Assembly (NCBI GenBank): GCA_937959265.1
Contig: CALGMA010000003.1
Location: 1-64,000, forward strand
Direction of reading: 5' to 3'
DNA length: 64,000 nucleotides
Source of the DNA: an uncultured Anaerolineae bacterium
GTDB taxonomy: Bacteria; Chloroflexota; Anaerolineae; J036; Brachytrichaceae
A model generated the notes under the pieces. It was given only the letters and a program-made list of their open reading frames with translations, made no database searches and was not told the origin of the DNA. A program made the position numbers and the translations under genes. This document shows positions 44,442-53,238 of this stretch, piece by piece; position 1 is the first letter of the stretch, and each line of letters begins with the position of its first letter.

Positions 44442-45509
44442 GTGAGTAAGCCTTCTGCGTTCCTGGCGGCTTGCGCGCTGATGGGTTGCGCGGGCGCGGC
44501 GATGGCTATGTCGAACGAAGTCGCGCAGGCGAGGCCGGCAGCGGGAGCGCCCGCTGCTGCGCCTCAGCCATCGCCGACTTTCGCGCAAATCACTGACGGC
44601 GGCTGCTGCGTGCAGCCCTTCTTCTCGGCGGACAGTCGCCATGTGCTCTTTCTCGACAAGCCGGCTGCGACTGCGCCGGTCGGCATTTGGTCAGTTGCGG
44701 TAGAGGCGCCGCTCTCGCCGCCGACGCTGTTCACCGAACGCCTCGGCCCGTTCAGCCGTGACCTTTCGCTGGCGCTCGACCTTCAGAATGGCCAAACGGT
44801 CATCGAGCGGCTGCGCGATGGCGTGCGCTGGACGATCAATAACGGCGGCCGTCCCGTCGTCTTCTCGCCCGACGCGACGCGCATCGTATGGACAGTGCTG
44901 CAAGAATCCGGGGGATTCGACGTGCGCCGTGCACAGATCTACGTCGCCGACCTAGACGGCAGCGATGCACGGCTCGTCGCGACGCGCTTCGGCGGCGGAC
45001 CGTTGGGCTGGCTGCCGGACTCGCGGCGCCTACTAATCGGCGGGCGAGCCAACCGCAGCGACCCCAGCCCGACGTTGAGCGTACTGGATGTGGACACAGG
45101 CGCGATGCGCCCCCTGGTCGCCGTGGAGCGGCTGCGGGGCGCGTCCATCTCGCCGGATGGGCGCATGCTCGTCTATTTCGTCGCCCTGGCGCGCGATGCG
45201 TCGCAAAACGGCATGTATCTGCTTGACCTGACGCCCCCTTCGCCCGTCCCGCAACGCCTGAGTTTCTTCGGCCCGTTCCGCTGGCGCGACGCCGGCCGCC
45301 TGCTCTACATCCCGCTGCGGCCCGGCGCGCCCGGCGACGAACTCTGGCAGCTCGACGTGACTACAGGACGGGCGGAGCGCTTGATCGCCGCCGACGCCGG
45401 CTCGCCGTTCAAGATCGCCAATGGCGACTGGGACGTGGCGCGCGATGGCTCGAAGCTCGTCTTCCTCTCTGCGCGCGATCGCAATTTATGGCTGGCGACG
45501 TTGCCGTAG
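44442..45509 (+). CDS. Propeller lipoprotein, third TolB-like paralog
   Basis: 355 residues from GTG 44442. The signal ends at a lipobox ALMGC. The body has PD40-type repeats (FFSADSRHVLF, VFSPDATRIV, GWLPDSRRLLI, SISPDGRMLVYF, and the last block DGSKLVFLSARD). Spaced 3 bases after the M23 gene, so they probably form an operon. Function as for the two paralogs at 34-37 kb: surface sensor or scaffold, unknown ligand. Confidence 0.8.
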   Translation: MSKPSAFLAACALMGCAGAAMAMSNEVAQARPAAGAPAAAPQPSPTFAQITDGGCCVQPFFSADSRHVLFLDKPAATAPVGIWSVAVEAPLSPPTLFTERLGPFSRDLSLALDLQNGQTVIERLRDGVRWTINNGGRPVVFSPDATRIVWTVLQESGGFDVRRAQIYVADLDGSDARLVATRFGGGPLGWLPDSRRLLIGGRANRSDPSPTLSVLDVDTGAMRPLVAVERLRGASISPDGRMLVYFVALARDASQNGMYLLDLTPPSPVPQRLSFFGPFRWRDAGRLLYIPLRPGAPGDELWQLDVTTGRAERLIAADAGSPFKIANGDWDVARDGSKLVFLSARDRNLWLATLP

Positions 45510-45527
45510 GATGTGGGTTGCGCGCCC

Positions 45528-46778
45528 TCACATCGGAATGACGAGGACGCGGTCGAACTCGGTCAGGCGCTCGAAGCGGCCCTCCAGGTTGCACCAGTAA
45601 TCGTCTTCGACGCGCACGCCCCAGCCGCCGCGCGGGTCGTCGGGGTAATACAACCCCGGCTCGTTGCACACGATCGTGCCCGGTTGGAACGTCTCGTCCG
45701 GCCGCAGCCCTTTGAGGCTCATGTTGGGCGGCTCATGGACTGCGAGGCCGAAGCCGTGGCCGAGGCCGTGCATGTAGCCGCACGTCGTCTCGAAGTTTTG
45801 GCGAACGGTGGGATGTTCGTGCGCTTCGAACAGATCGCATACTGCTTCGTTAAAGGTATAGGTCAGGTCGGTTGTGTTGAAGGCGGCTTCGGCCATGTTA
45901 TGGGCCTGCATCACCAGCTCATGGGCTTGCTGTATGTGGTCGGGCGCATAGCCCAGGCACCAGGTGCGGGTGATGTCGCTGTAGTAGCCGCCTGGCCCGC
46001 GTGGAAAGATGTCGAACACGATCGTGCGGCCGAGCGTAATCCGGTCGTCCGGCGTGCCGCTGCTGTGAGGGATGCCGGCGTCGCGCCCGATGGCGAAGAT
46101 GCAGTCTTGCATGTCCAGGCCCAACCCTACAGCCTCGCGTCGGATGAAGCGTTTGACGTCCGCTACGGTCAGCGGGCTGCCGTCGCCTTTTATCAGCGTC
46201 TCGTTGGCGACGTGGTGGTTGCGCAGGAAGTCGCGCGTCGCGCCGATCACTGCTTCGGTCAGTTGGCAGGTCTGGCGGATGTGCGCCGCTTCGTCCGCGT
46301 CCTTCGTCAGGCGCGCCGCGCTGATCACATCGCTTTCCTGCTCGGTCACCACCTCGCACACACCCTCACGGATGAGCGCGTTGAGGAAGTTAAACGATGT
46401 ATTGACGTGATCGGCACCGTAAAACGCCACGCGCCCACCGACGCCGAGGTCGGCGAATACGCGCCGCCATAGCTCGACATCGGCAGCCAGGCGATCTCCG
46501 TTCTTCTGTCGGATGATCTCCGGCAGCCTGTAGCCGGCTTTGTTGATGAGCTGCAGGCCGGTCTTTGCCGCTTCTTCACGCTCCATCGGGTTGTGCACCA
46601 GGTAGGCTTCCGTTGTGTTCTCGCCGCGTCGCTTCACGATCACCGCGCCGGTGGTCACATGTGCATCGCCGACGAAGTAGGTGAACGGCGCATTGGCCGG
46701 GCCGAAGCCGTCGGGGCCGATGATGACAAGCGCATCGAGGTTGCGCGCTTGCATCAGGTGGGGCAGATCGGATTTCAT
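45528..46778 (-). CDS. M24 family metallopeptidase (Xaa-Pro aminopeptidase-like)
   Basis: 416 residues from ATG at 46776-46778; a much longer open frame continues through the opposite-strand glycosyltransferase and is not used. The C-terminal pita-bread domain keeps the metal ligands: Asp in VFDIFPRGPGG and SDITRTW, His in HGLGHGFGLAVHE, Glu in NEPGLYYPDD and Glu in VRVEDDYW. N-terminal creatinase-type domain in the first 150 residues. It releases residues before proline, or is related to creatinase; the substrate cannot be fixed. Confidence 0.87.
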   Translation of the reverse strand: MKSDLPHLMQARNLDALVIIGPDGFGPANAPFTYFVGDAHVTTGAVIVKRRGENTTEAYLVHNPMEREEAAKTGLQLINKAGYRLPEIIRQKNGDRLAADVELWRRVFADLGVGGRVAFYGADHVNTSFNFLNALIREGVCEVVTEQESDVISAARLTKDADEAAHIRQTCQLTEAVIGATRDFLRNHHVANETLIKGDGSPLTVADVKRFIRREAVGLGLDMQDCIFAIGRDAGIPHSSGTPDDRITLGRTIVFDIFPRGPGGYYSDITRTWCLGYAPDHIQQAHELVMQAHNMAEAAFNTTDLTYTFNEAVCDLFEAHEHPTVRQNFETTCGYMHGLGHGFGLAVHEPPNMSLKGLRPDETFQPGTIVCNEPGLYYPDDPRGGWGVRVEDDYWCNLEGRFERLTEFDRVLVIPM

Positions 46779-46805
46779 AGCGGCGGACAGTATACTGACC
46801 GCAGC

Positions 46806-47801
46806 GTGAACGATCTGCTCGTTTCCGTCGTCATTCCGACCGCGCGCGGGCGCCGGTGGCTGCCGATGTGCATCGCTGCGCTGCGCGCGCAGACGTTCCG
46901 CGACTTCGAGATCGTCGTCGTGGACAACGCGAGCAATGACGGCAGTGCGGAGTGGTTGGCGAATCAATCTGATGTGCGCGTCATCCGCAATGAAAGCAAC
47001 CGCGGTTTTGCCGCGGCGTGTAATCAAGGCATCTGCGCCGGCAACGCGCCCTTCGTTGCGCTCCTCAACGACGACGCGCAACCCGAACCGCAGTGGCTCG
47101 AAGCGCTCGCGCGGGCTATGCGGGATCCTCAGACTCTTGTCGCCGGCGTCCAATCGGCGCGGGTTGGCGCCTGCGCCAGCCTGATGCTCTTTGCCGATCG
47201 GCCAGAGATCGTGCAAAGCGCCGGCATCGCCGTGGATCGTGCGGCCATTGCCTGGGATCGCCTGCGCGGCTATCCGGCTGATTCTGCTGCAGCTCAGCAA
47301 CCGCGCGAGGTGTTCGGGGCGTCGGGGGGCGCGTGTTTGTATCGCCGCGCCATGCTCGACGAGATCGGCTTGTTCGACGAGCGCTTCTTTGCCTACCTCG
47401 AAGACGTGGACCTGGCGTGGAGGGCGCAGCGCGCCGGTTGGCGTTGTCTGTATGTGCCGCAGGCGCGCGTGTTGCATTACACGAGCGCTACCAGTGGCGA
47501 GGGATCGGCGTTCAAAAACCGCTTACTGGGGCGCAACAAGGTGTGGTTGGCGGCCAAGAACGCGCGGCTGCGCGACGCGCCGATCATCGCGTTCTACGAT
47601 CTGGCCGCAGTGGTCTATGCGGGGATAGTGCGCGGCGAATGGAGCCACCTGGCCGGACGGCTTGAGGGGATCCGGCGCACATGGCGGTTTACCTGCCAGC
47701 GCGCCGGCATGCGTCAGGCGTTGCCCTTCGATCCGCTCGTTGCGCCGTGGCATGTGCCCCGGCGGCTAGAGCACAACTTGCGCCCTCGTTCTACCGAATA
47801 G
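46806..47801 (+). CDS. Glycosyltransferase family 2
   Basis: 331 residues from GTG 46806 (VNDLLVSVVIPTARGRRW); an upstream frame is antisense to the M24 gene. GT-A fold with VVVDNASNDGSAEW near residue 40, FVALLNDDAQPEP (DxD-like) and the C-terminal catalytic block GASGGACLYRRAMLDEIGLF and YLEDVDLAWRAQRAGW. Typical of rhamnosyl- or related surface-glycan transferases. Divergent from the M24 gene with a 27-base gap; converges on the beta-helix gene with 11-base overlap. Confidence 0.9.
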   Translation: MNDLLVSVVIPTARGRRWLPMCIAALRAQTFRDFEIVVVDNASNDGSAEWLANQSDVRVIRNESNRGFAAACNQGICAGNAPFVALLNDDAQPEPQWLEALARAMRDPQTLVAGVQSARVGACASLMLFADRPEIVQSAGIAVDRAAIAWDRLRGYPADSAAAQQPREVFGASGGACLYRRAMLDEIGLFDERFFAYLEDVDLAWRAQRAGWRCLYVPQARVLHYTSATSGEGSAFKNRLLGRNKVWLAAKNARLRDAPIIAFYDLAAVVYAGIVRGEWSHLAGRLEGIRRTWRFTCQRAGMRQALPFDPLVAPWHVPRRLEHNLRPRSTE

Positions 47802-49695
47802 CGATCGGTATATAAACCCTCTCTGTGAGCGTGGACAGATCGGGTGGTGGCGATGGCGGTTGGGGGGGCTCGCTGGTTTCCAATTCGTCTGCGCCCAGGT
47901 CGGGGGCCTGGCCATTCGGACGCGATTGCATCTCGAAGTCATGTGGTATCCCGCTGCCGATGGCTTGGTCCACCGCAGGCGAATTCGTCGTAATGCGATA
48001 GTCGTAGTTTGGTGTTCCGGGCGACGCGAACCCGGCGCTGCCGGTGTTGATAACCGTATTCAGGCCATTGATTGCGCCGGGTAACAGCGGCACCGAGTTG
48101 GTGTTCAGGTTGTTCGTGTTGCCGGCGAAGAGCACGCGATTCATGTTCAACGTGTTGCCCTGCAATACCACGATGGCCGTCGCTCCCGACGTCTCTGCAG
48201 TGTGATTGGCGACGATGCTGTGGCTCAGGTTGGCTGTGGCAGCGCTTACGCCGGGCGCTTGTACGACCACGAGCGCCTGGCCAACCACCAGCCCGGGGCC
48301 TAGCCAATTGCGCGCCAGCGTGACGTGGATGAGGTTGGCGGTCAATCCCTGCACTTGGATGCCACCGCCGCCTCCGCCGACGCTAGTGCCCTGGCCTTTC
48401 TCCAGCGAGTTGTCGGCGACGATGGTGTTGATGACCTCGTTCAACGAAGGGGCGTCTGGTCGGCCGCGCCACAGGTACAGCCCGCCACCACCTATGGCGC
48501 CGGCTGTGCCGCCGCTGGCATTTCCGCTGGATAGGCGATTGGCGATGACCTGAACGCGCTCGATCCTGGCGTTCGAGTTGAGGGCGAGGATGCCGCCCCC
48601 GCCGGCCATTCCGCCGTCGGCCGAACCATTGCCGCCGCGTGCGACGTTCGACCTGAACTGTGAGTCTGCCACTATGAGCGTCGAGTCTTCCGATATGAGG
48701 CCGGCGCCGAAGGCGCCGCCGCCATATTGTGAGCCATTGCCGCCGACGGTTTCGTTGTTGCTCACCTGAACACCAATGAGGACGGCGACAGTGCCGCCTT
48801 CCAGCGCAATGGCGCCGCCCAGCGCATCGGCCCGCAGGCCATCTCCGCCGATACCGCTGCCGTCGCTGCCGGCCAGCGCGCGGTTGCCGGTGAATGTGCA
48901 GTGAGTGATGTTCACGTTGGACGCATAGATGAACACCGCGCCAAATGCGAAGCCGCCTCGGCCCGCGCTGGTGCCGCCCAGAGATGTGTTGTTCTCGAAG
49001 ATAACGCGTTCCAGCGTAGATGATATCCTTCCTGGGGATGAGCGGATTGCTAGTGCGCCGCCAGCACCTGCCCCGCCGCGATCCGAGCTGGTGTTCGGAC
49101 CGATGACCTGATTGTTCCTAAATACCATGTCACGCAGGGTGAGCGCGCTCTCGATCGCTGACATGCCGCCGCCGAAGGCGTTTGGATCGCCTGGGTCGGG
49201 AACCGCGCGCCCATTCTGGATGATGAAGCCTTCCATCGTTAGCGGGTTGGCCCTGACGACATTTATGCCGCGGTAGGTGTTCTGCCCGTCAATGATCGTG
49301 GGGTTGGCCGAAGGGTTGGGGGACGACCAATTGCCGGCGGAAAAGCCGCCGCGCAGCGTCAGCGATTTGCTGTTGACGCATACGACTGCATCTATCAGGA
49401 ACGAGCAGGCTGCGTCGAGGCCGGTGTTCTGGTAGATGCCGGCCGCGACGCGGATTTCGTCGCCAGAGGCGGCCTGGTTGACGGCAAAGGCGATGCTCCG
49501 GCATGGCATTGCTGCTGAGCCGCAGCCAAGTGTGTCGCTGCCTGATGGTGCAACACGGATGATGTTCGCTTCGGTGTTGGCCGGTGACTGCGCTTCGACA
49601 ACTGGCACGCCTGATCCGAACGCTGCTGTTGCCAACGCGGCGATGAATCCTGCAGCACACAGAATCATCATCCCAACTTGAGCCGTTTCTTGCAT
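47791..49695 (-). CDS. Secreted right-handed beta-helix protein (choice-of-anchor Q type)
   Basis: 634 residues. Signal peptide in 1-36, ending VEAQ. Starts with RVAPSGSDTLGCGS and a repeated pattern of short beta strands rich in Asn, Gly, Ala and Ser (for example GGGAFGAGLISEDSTLIVAD, NSNARIERVQVI) forming about 15 coils. The end SPAVDQAIGSGIPHDFEMQS...APDLGADE is the choice-of-anchor Q block. Likely surface polysaccharide binding or degradation, or adhesion. A P-rich tail (PPQPPSPPPD) follows. Confidence 0.85.
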   Translation of the reverse strand: MQETAQVGMMILCAAGFIAALATAAFGSGVPVVEAQSPANTEANIIRVAPSGSDTLGCGSAAMPCRSIAFAVNQAASGDEIRVAAGIYQNTGLDAACSFLIDAVVCVNSKSLTLRGGFSAGNWSSPNPSANPTIIDGQNTYRGINVVRANPLTMEGFIIQNGRAVPDPGDPNAFGGGMSAIESALTLRDMVFRNNQVIGPNTSSDRGGAGAGGALAIRSSPGRISSTLERVIFENNTSLGGTSAGRGGFAFGAVFIYASNVNITHCTFTGNRALAGSDGSGIGGDGLRADALGGAIALEGGTVAVLIGVQVSNNETVGGNGSQYGGGAFGAGLISEDSTLIVADSQFRSNVARGGNGSADGGMAGGGGILALNSNARIERVQVIANRLSSGNASGGTAGAIGGGGLYLWRGRPDAPSLNEVINTIVADNSLEKGQGTSVGGGGGGIQVQGLTANLIHVTLARNWLGPGLVVGQALVVVQAPGVSAATANLSHSIVANHTAETSGATAIVVLQGNTLNMNRVLFAGNTNNLNTNSVPLLPGAINGLNTVINTGSAGFASPGTPNYDYRITTNSPAVDQAIGSGIPHDFEMQSRPNGQAPDLGADELETSEPPQPPSPPPDLSTLTERVYIPIAIR

Positions 49696-50109
49696 TCAGC
49701 TTTTAACCTCCGAGAGTCCTGCGCTTCATCAGATTAAGACGCGGAAAGTCGTGTACAGATACACTGCGTTACGTAATGATGAGATAACCGGCGACGGGGA
49801 TGCACCCGCGATTCCGCTATCTTGGTTGCGCGGTGGCGTTCGATCGCTGTTTGCGCAACACGTCGAGAGACCATAGCGAAGCGGTTCGCTACTTGCTTTG
49901 CGCCTAGGCGCTATTGGTGAGCGCCGGTGATGCGTCAGCTAGGGTGTAATGTGGATCCGCGGATCTGACGCTTGGCCGACGCGTGTGTGCGTCGGAGTTG
50001 AGAAGGCAACGCGAAGGTGTTGAGAAATGGGTGGTGAGCTGTTGGTGTCGGTAGTGTCGATGTAGTGTTGGGGTGTCGGTAGGCGTTGTGGGAATCGAGG
50101 GTGATCAGG
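49696..50109. other. 414-base spacer without a gene
   Basis: Between the beta-helix gene and a methyltransferase gene, both on the minus strand. No supported ORF. It holds a 7-bp hairpin CCGACGC/GCGTCGG (49976-49995), a 10-base palindrome ATCCGCGGAT near 49964 flanked by GCGTCAG and CTGACGC, and near 50040-50095 a G/T-rich low-complexity stretch (GTGTCGGTAG words). GGAGG before 49695 is the ribosome binding site of the beta-helix gene. Confidence 0.5.
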
Positions 50110-51135
50110 CTACGAATTATGCCGCAGCAACCGTCGCTTGATCATGCCGACTACGCTCATCAACTGATAGAAGACCACGGCATAGAGCGTCTGGCGATAG
50201 TACAAGCCGTTGTTGCGCCGGGCTGTTGCCTCGCGTGTTTCCTCTTCTCGTGTCCATGCTTCTAGTTGAGCCGTTCGCTCCAGACTATGCTTGTCTGGCT
50301 GAGCCAAGATGTAGTCGAACATGGACGAGCCGGGATGGCGGCGCAAATAATCGGCGTCGGCGTCCATGATGATCTTCAGCCAGTGCGCTTGTTCCTCTGG
50401 CTTGGCGTTCCAGAATCGGTCATTGTGTGTCAAAATGAGGTAGCCTAGTGCCCCCCCCATGTGTTTGTGATCAACGATGCGAAAGTAGCGCTTCATCACG
50501 GAGATCACCAGCTCGGAGTGCACAGCCTCGCTAGGATCGGTGAGCTTCATGGTGAGCAGGTAGGGATAGCGCATCACTTGGCGCATGTGAGCCGGCAAGC
50601 GTGCATTGAGCGCTAACGCAGCGAGCCATTGCTGCGTGCTGTATTGGTTGCGGTGGGGGCCGACATAGTCATAGTTGACGAAGTAGCCGTCTTCCGGCAA
50701 TAGCTCGGCCAGCTTGCGAAACACGCGATCAATGTAGGTGATGTGGTGGGCGGCGGCAAAATTGACCACCAGATCGTAGTCGCCCTCTGGAAATGCCGCG
50801 GTGTTCGTGTCGAGCTGGTAGTAGCGCGCGGGCAGGTCGCCGGCGGCTGCGCGCGCCTCCTCCAGCAGCGAGTCTGCATAGTCCACCCCGACCGCTTCGG
50901 CAATCAGGCCTCGCTGCAACAGGTCACGCTCGACCCATCCATTCCCGCAATTCAGGATGAGCGCCTTCTTGAACACGCGCCCGCCGACCGTTTTGCGAAA
51001 GTGCTCCGTCCACGGCGTTTCGTGATCGCCGCTGATGCGACGATTCAACTCGCGCACCACGTAGTCGTAGCTGTTCCAGTAGATGCCGTGGTAATACACG
51101 CTACTGTCGTAATCCAGATAAACTTCACCAGTCAT
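50110..51135 (-). CDS. Class I SAM-dependent methyltransferase
   Basis: 341 residues. The SAM motif ALILNCGNGWVERDLL is near residue 58, followed by AVGVDYADSLLEEA and the acidic DLVVNFAAAHHITYID. The C-terminal part (about 240-340) is helical and polar. Substrate unknown; the polysaccharide context suggests a sugar O-methyltransferase. A run of eight G on the coding strand (C at 50451-50458) falls inside the gene, in the HMGGALG region. Spacing to the upstream methyltransferase is 3 bases. Confidence 0.85.
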   Translation of the reverse strand: MTGEVYLDYDSSVYYHGIYWNSYDYVVRELNRRISGDHETPWTEHFRKTVGGRVFKKALILNCGNGWVERDLLQRGLIAEAVGVDYADSLLEEARAAAGDLPARYYQLDTNTAAFPEGDYDLVVNFAAAHHITYIDRVFRKLAELLPEDGYFVNYDYVGPHRNQYSTQQWLAALALNARLPAHMRQVMRYPYLLTMKLTDPSEAVHSELVISVMKRYFRIVDHKHMGGALGYLILTHNDRFWNAKPEEQAHWLKIIMDADADYLRRHPGSSMFDYILAQPDKHSLERTAQLEAWTREEETREATARRNNGLYYRQTLYAVVFYQLMSVVGMIKRRLLRHNS

Positions 51136-51138
51136 CAG

Positions 51139-51942
51139 TCATGTCTTGATCGCCTCGAACACCAGCGCGTTGTTGCCCAGGATGCCGAGCCGCGGTTGGT
51201 AAAGCAGGTGCATGTACGTTCGAAAGCCGATTTCGTCCAACTTGACCAGCATCTCCAGCGCGAAGATGGTGTAGACGAGGATGCCCTCCGGCCGCAGTGG
51301 ATCGAGGTGATAGATCGGCTCTTTGAGAAGCCTGATTTCGCCATGCTCGATCACGGCGCGCACGTCGTCCCGGAACTCGGTTTGATGGAACGGTACAGTG
51401 AAGATGTGCCGACCACCTGGCTTGAGTACGCGATGCACTTCGCGGAACGCCAGGTAAGGATCGGGCACATGCTCGAACACGTCGGATGACAACATCACGT
51501 CGAAGATCCCATCGGCGAAGCTGAGTTGCTGCAAATCCTCATGACGGATACCATTCACCATCTCGCCCGGTGCACGATCTGGGCCGAAGTATTCGCTGCA
51601 CACGTAATTCGGCAATCGGCGCAGTTGATCGTGCACCGGCCCGCGCGTCTCCGTGTTGTAAATCGCCAGATTATTGCCGTGGCCTCGCAGGAGGTTAGGC
51701 AAAGCATGCACAGGCACGCTGAACTTTTCAGTCAGCGCGTTGCAGAGCACGTAGGCAATTTGGCGATGGCGATTGGTGGATTGGCAGCACAAGCACTTAC
51801 CGGATTCACGGTAGTTGTCAGTCCATAACGTCATCCGCGACCAATGTCCACAAACGGTGCAAAAGCCGACGATGCCATGACGATTTAGTGCAACTCTTTC
51901 AACCAAGGTGGGTGATCGGCGAGCAATTGGATACAGCCTCAT
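51139..51942 (-). CDS. SAM-dependent methyltransferase with N-terminal Cys4 motif
   Basis: 267 residues. Residues 28-53 carry four cysteines as CTVC and CLCC, a likely zinc knuckle. The SAM part follows: DGIFDVMLSSDVFEHVPDPY and VLKPGGRHIFTVPF, a methyltransferase-11 signature. The gene is 3 bases upstream of the methyltransferase at 50110. Substrate unknown. It precedes a 182-base A+T-rich spacer facing the orphan gene at 52125. Confidence 0.83.
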   Translation of the reverse strand: MRLYPIARRSPTLVERVALNRHGIVGFCTVCGHWSRMTLWTDNYRESGKCLCCQSTNRHRQIAYVLCNALTEKFSVPVHALPNLLRGHGNNLAIYNTETRGPVHDQLRRLPNYVCSEYFGPDRAPGEMVNGIRHEDLQQLSFADGIFDVMLSSDVFEHVPDPYLAFREVHRVLKPGGRHIFTVPFHQTEFRDDVRAVIEHGEIRLLKEPIYHLDPLRPEGILVYTIFALEMLVKLDEIGFRTYMHLLYQPRLGILGNNALVFEAIKT

Positions 51943-52124
51943 CCTACAAAAGTAATAACAGGCTCTGTGTTTAGCTGGCCTGTTGCATCATTGGTTAGAT
52001 AGTTGATAAATTCTTACTGTTGTGATATACACCCTCCAACTCTCCGCAGCTTCCTCCTCTACCGCACATCGTCGCACTGAGTTAAGAAAAGTGATTCCAC
52101 AAGTAATTTAACGAGGAGGGTTCT

Positions 52125-53177
52125 ATGCTCCAGCTAGCTTTCAAACATGTGACGCTGGTTTTTGCGCTTGTTCTTCTCATCTCGTATTTTCGACCAGTGA
52201 ATGCTCAAGCTATAAACAGTAATAGCTTCCCTGTTATTCGCAACGGAAACTTTACAGCCGTTGACTTTAAGGGAGTTATTGTAGGTAATGTAAAGGGACA
52301 TGTTGGTATAGATGTGGGATTGTATGGCGTTGGCCCATATACTACTCAATCGCCTTATGTGCCTTGTCACTTTCCTACTGACCCAAGCAAAAATGGTTGT
52401 GCGGAACCTTGGAACCCAGTTTATTACTACAAAGTAGAGAGTTTCAATACAGCCATTGGGTTTTCGACCTTTCCTTACGGCATCTTTGTTGACAACGTGA
52501 ACAACGATGTAACCCACAACTTTGGGAGAAAGGTTGGATACGTGGGTCTTGAGATCTATCCTCATTTCTCAACAGCAGCAGGCTCAATCTATAAGCCACG
52601 CCAAAACACATATGGTGCAGTTCGCATGTCCTTTTACTCCTTCCCTATCAGTGCTAACGGAGGGTACTACACTAACAATATTGGGCACCTTACCGATCTT
52701 CCTTCAATTAATGGTTACTACTCTAATCCCAGAACCTCGGGATATATTAACGGATATTTGTACGCCGGCACTTCAGGTGGAACACCTGCGCCTTACAATT
52801 CTGTAGACATTGCGTATTTTGGTGAATCTGCACTTCGAAGCACAACTAACGGTCAACCATATGTGGCGTTCTCGTCGATTAGTAATGGTGGTACCAATTG
52901 GTCTCAACAAGAGACGTATTGGTATTACACATCAGGTCCATTATATGTGGGCAGGTATTTGGTCTACATTGACAAGTATCAAGTGGATGCGGTAGGGAAT
53001 CGTCAAGGGCCACCGATCAGGAAGGTTCGTATACGACTTGATATTTCTCAACCGGGTGAATACTTGACGCTGTATATGGATCATCCTGCTAAATGCTTCG
53101 GTTGGAGCAATCCGTATATTGCACCAGCTTATCCTGGAGAGGTAAACGCTTGTGTTTCAGACAGTAATTATCCGTAA
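52125..53177 (+). CDS. A+T-rich orphan secreted protein, unknown function
   Basis: 350 residues, preceded by GAGGAGGG. Signal peptide 1-28 (LVFALVLLISYF, cleavage after NAQ). The mature part is rich in Tyr, Asn, Ser and Gly, with repeats such as YYSNPRTSGYINGYLYAG and NGGYYTNNIGH. The DNA is visibly A+T-rich: the 60-base rows starting at 52201 and 52681 are 42% and 45% G+C, below the neighbouring genes. It is the only plus-strand gene in a minus-strand block. No family recognised; likely acquired. Confidence 0.75.
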   Translation: MLQLAFKHVTLVFALVLLISYFRPVNAQAINSNSFPVIRNGNFTAVDFKGVIVGNVKGHVGIDVGLYGVGPYTTQSPYVPCHFPTDPSKNGCAEPWNPVYYYKVESFNTAIGFSTFPYGIFVDNVNNDVTHNFGRKVGYVGLEIYPHFSTAAGSIYKPRQNTYGAVRMSFYSFPISANGGYYTNNIGHLTDLPSINGYYSNPRTSGYINGYLYAGTSGGTPAPYNSVDIAYFGESALRSTTNGQPYVAFSSISNGGTNWSQQETYWYYTSGPLYVGRYLVYIDKYQVDAVGNRQGPPIRKVRIRLDISQPGEYLTLYMDHPAKCFGWSNPYIAPAYPGEVNACVSDSNYP

Positions 53178-53238
53178 CAGTTGAGATAGCAAATTGCTTG
53201 AGTAAGTTTAGCGTGACCTTTTCGGGACACTTATTTCT

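Noticed and set aside
46593..46805. Upstream extension of the GT2 gene
   Set aside because: Antisense to the M24 gene; GT2 similarity begins after the GTG at 46806.
45528..47477. Long minus-strand frame extending the M24 gene by over 200 codons upstream
   Set aside because: The extra part is antisense to the well-supported GT2 gene, and M24 similarity starts at the ATG at 46778.
51943..53238. Insertion sequence around the A+T-rich gene
   Set aside because: No transposase, terminal inverted repeats or target-site duplication found.
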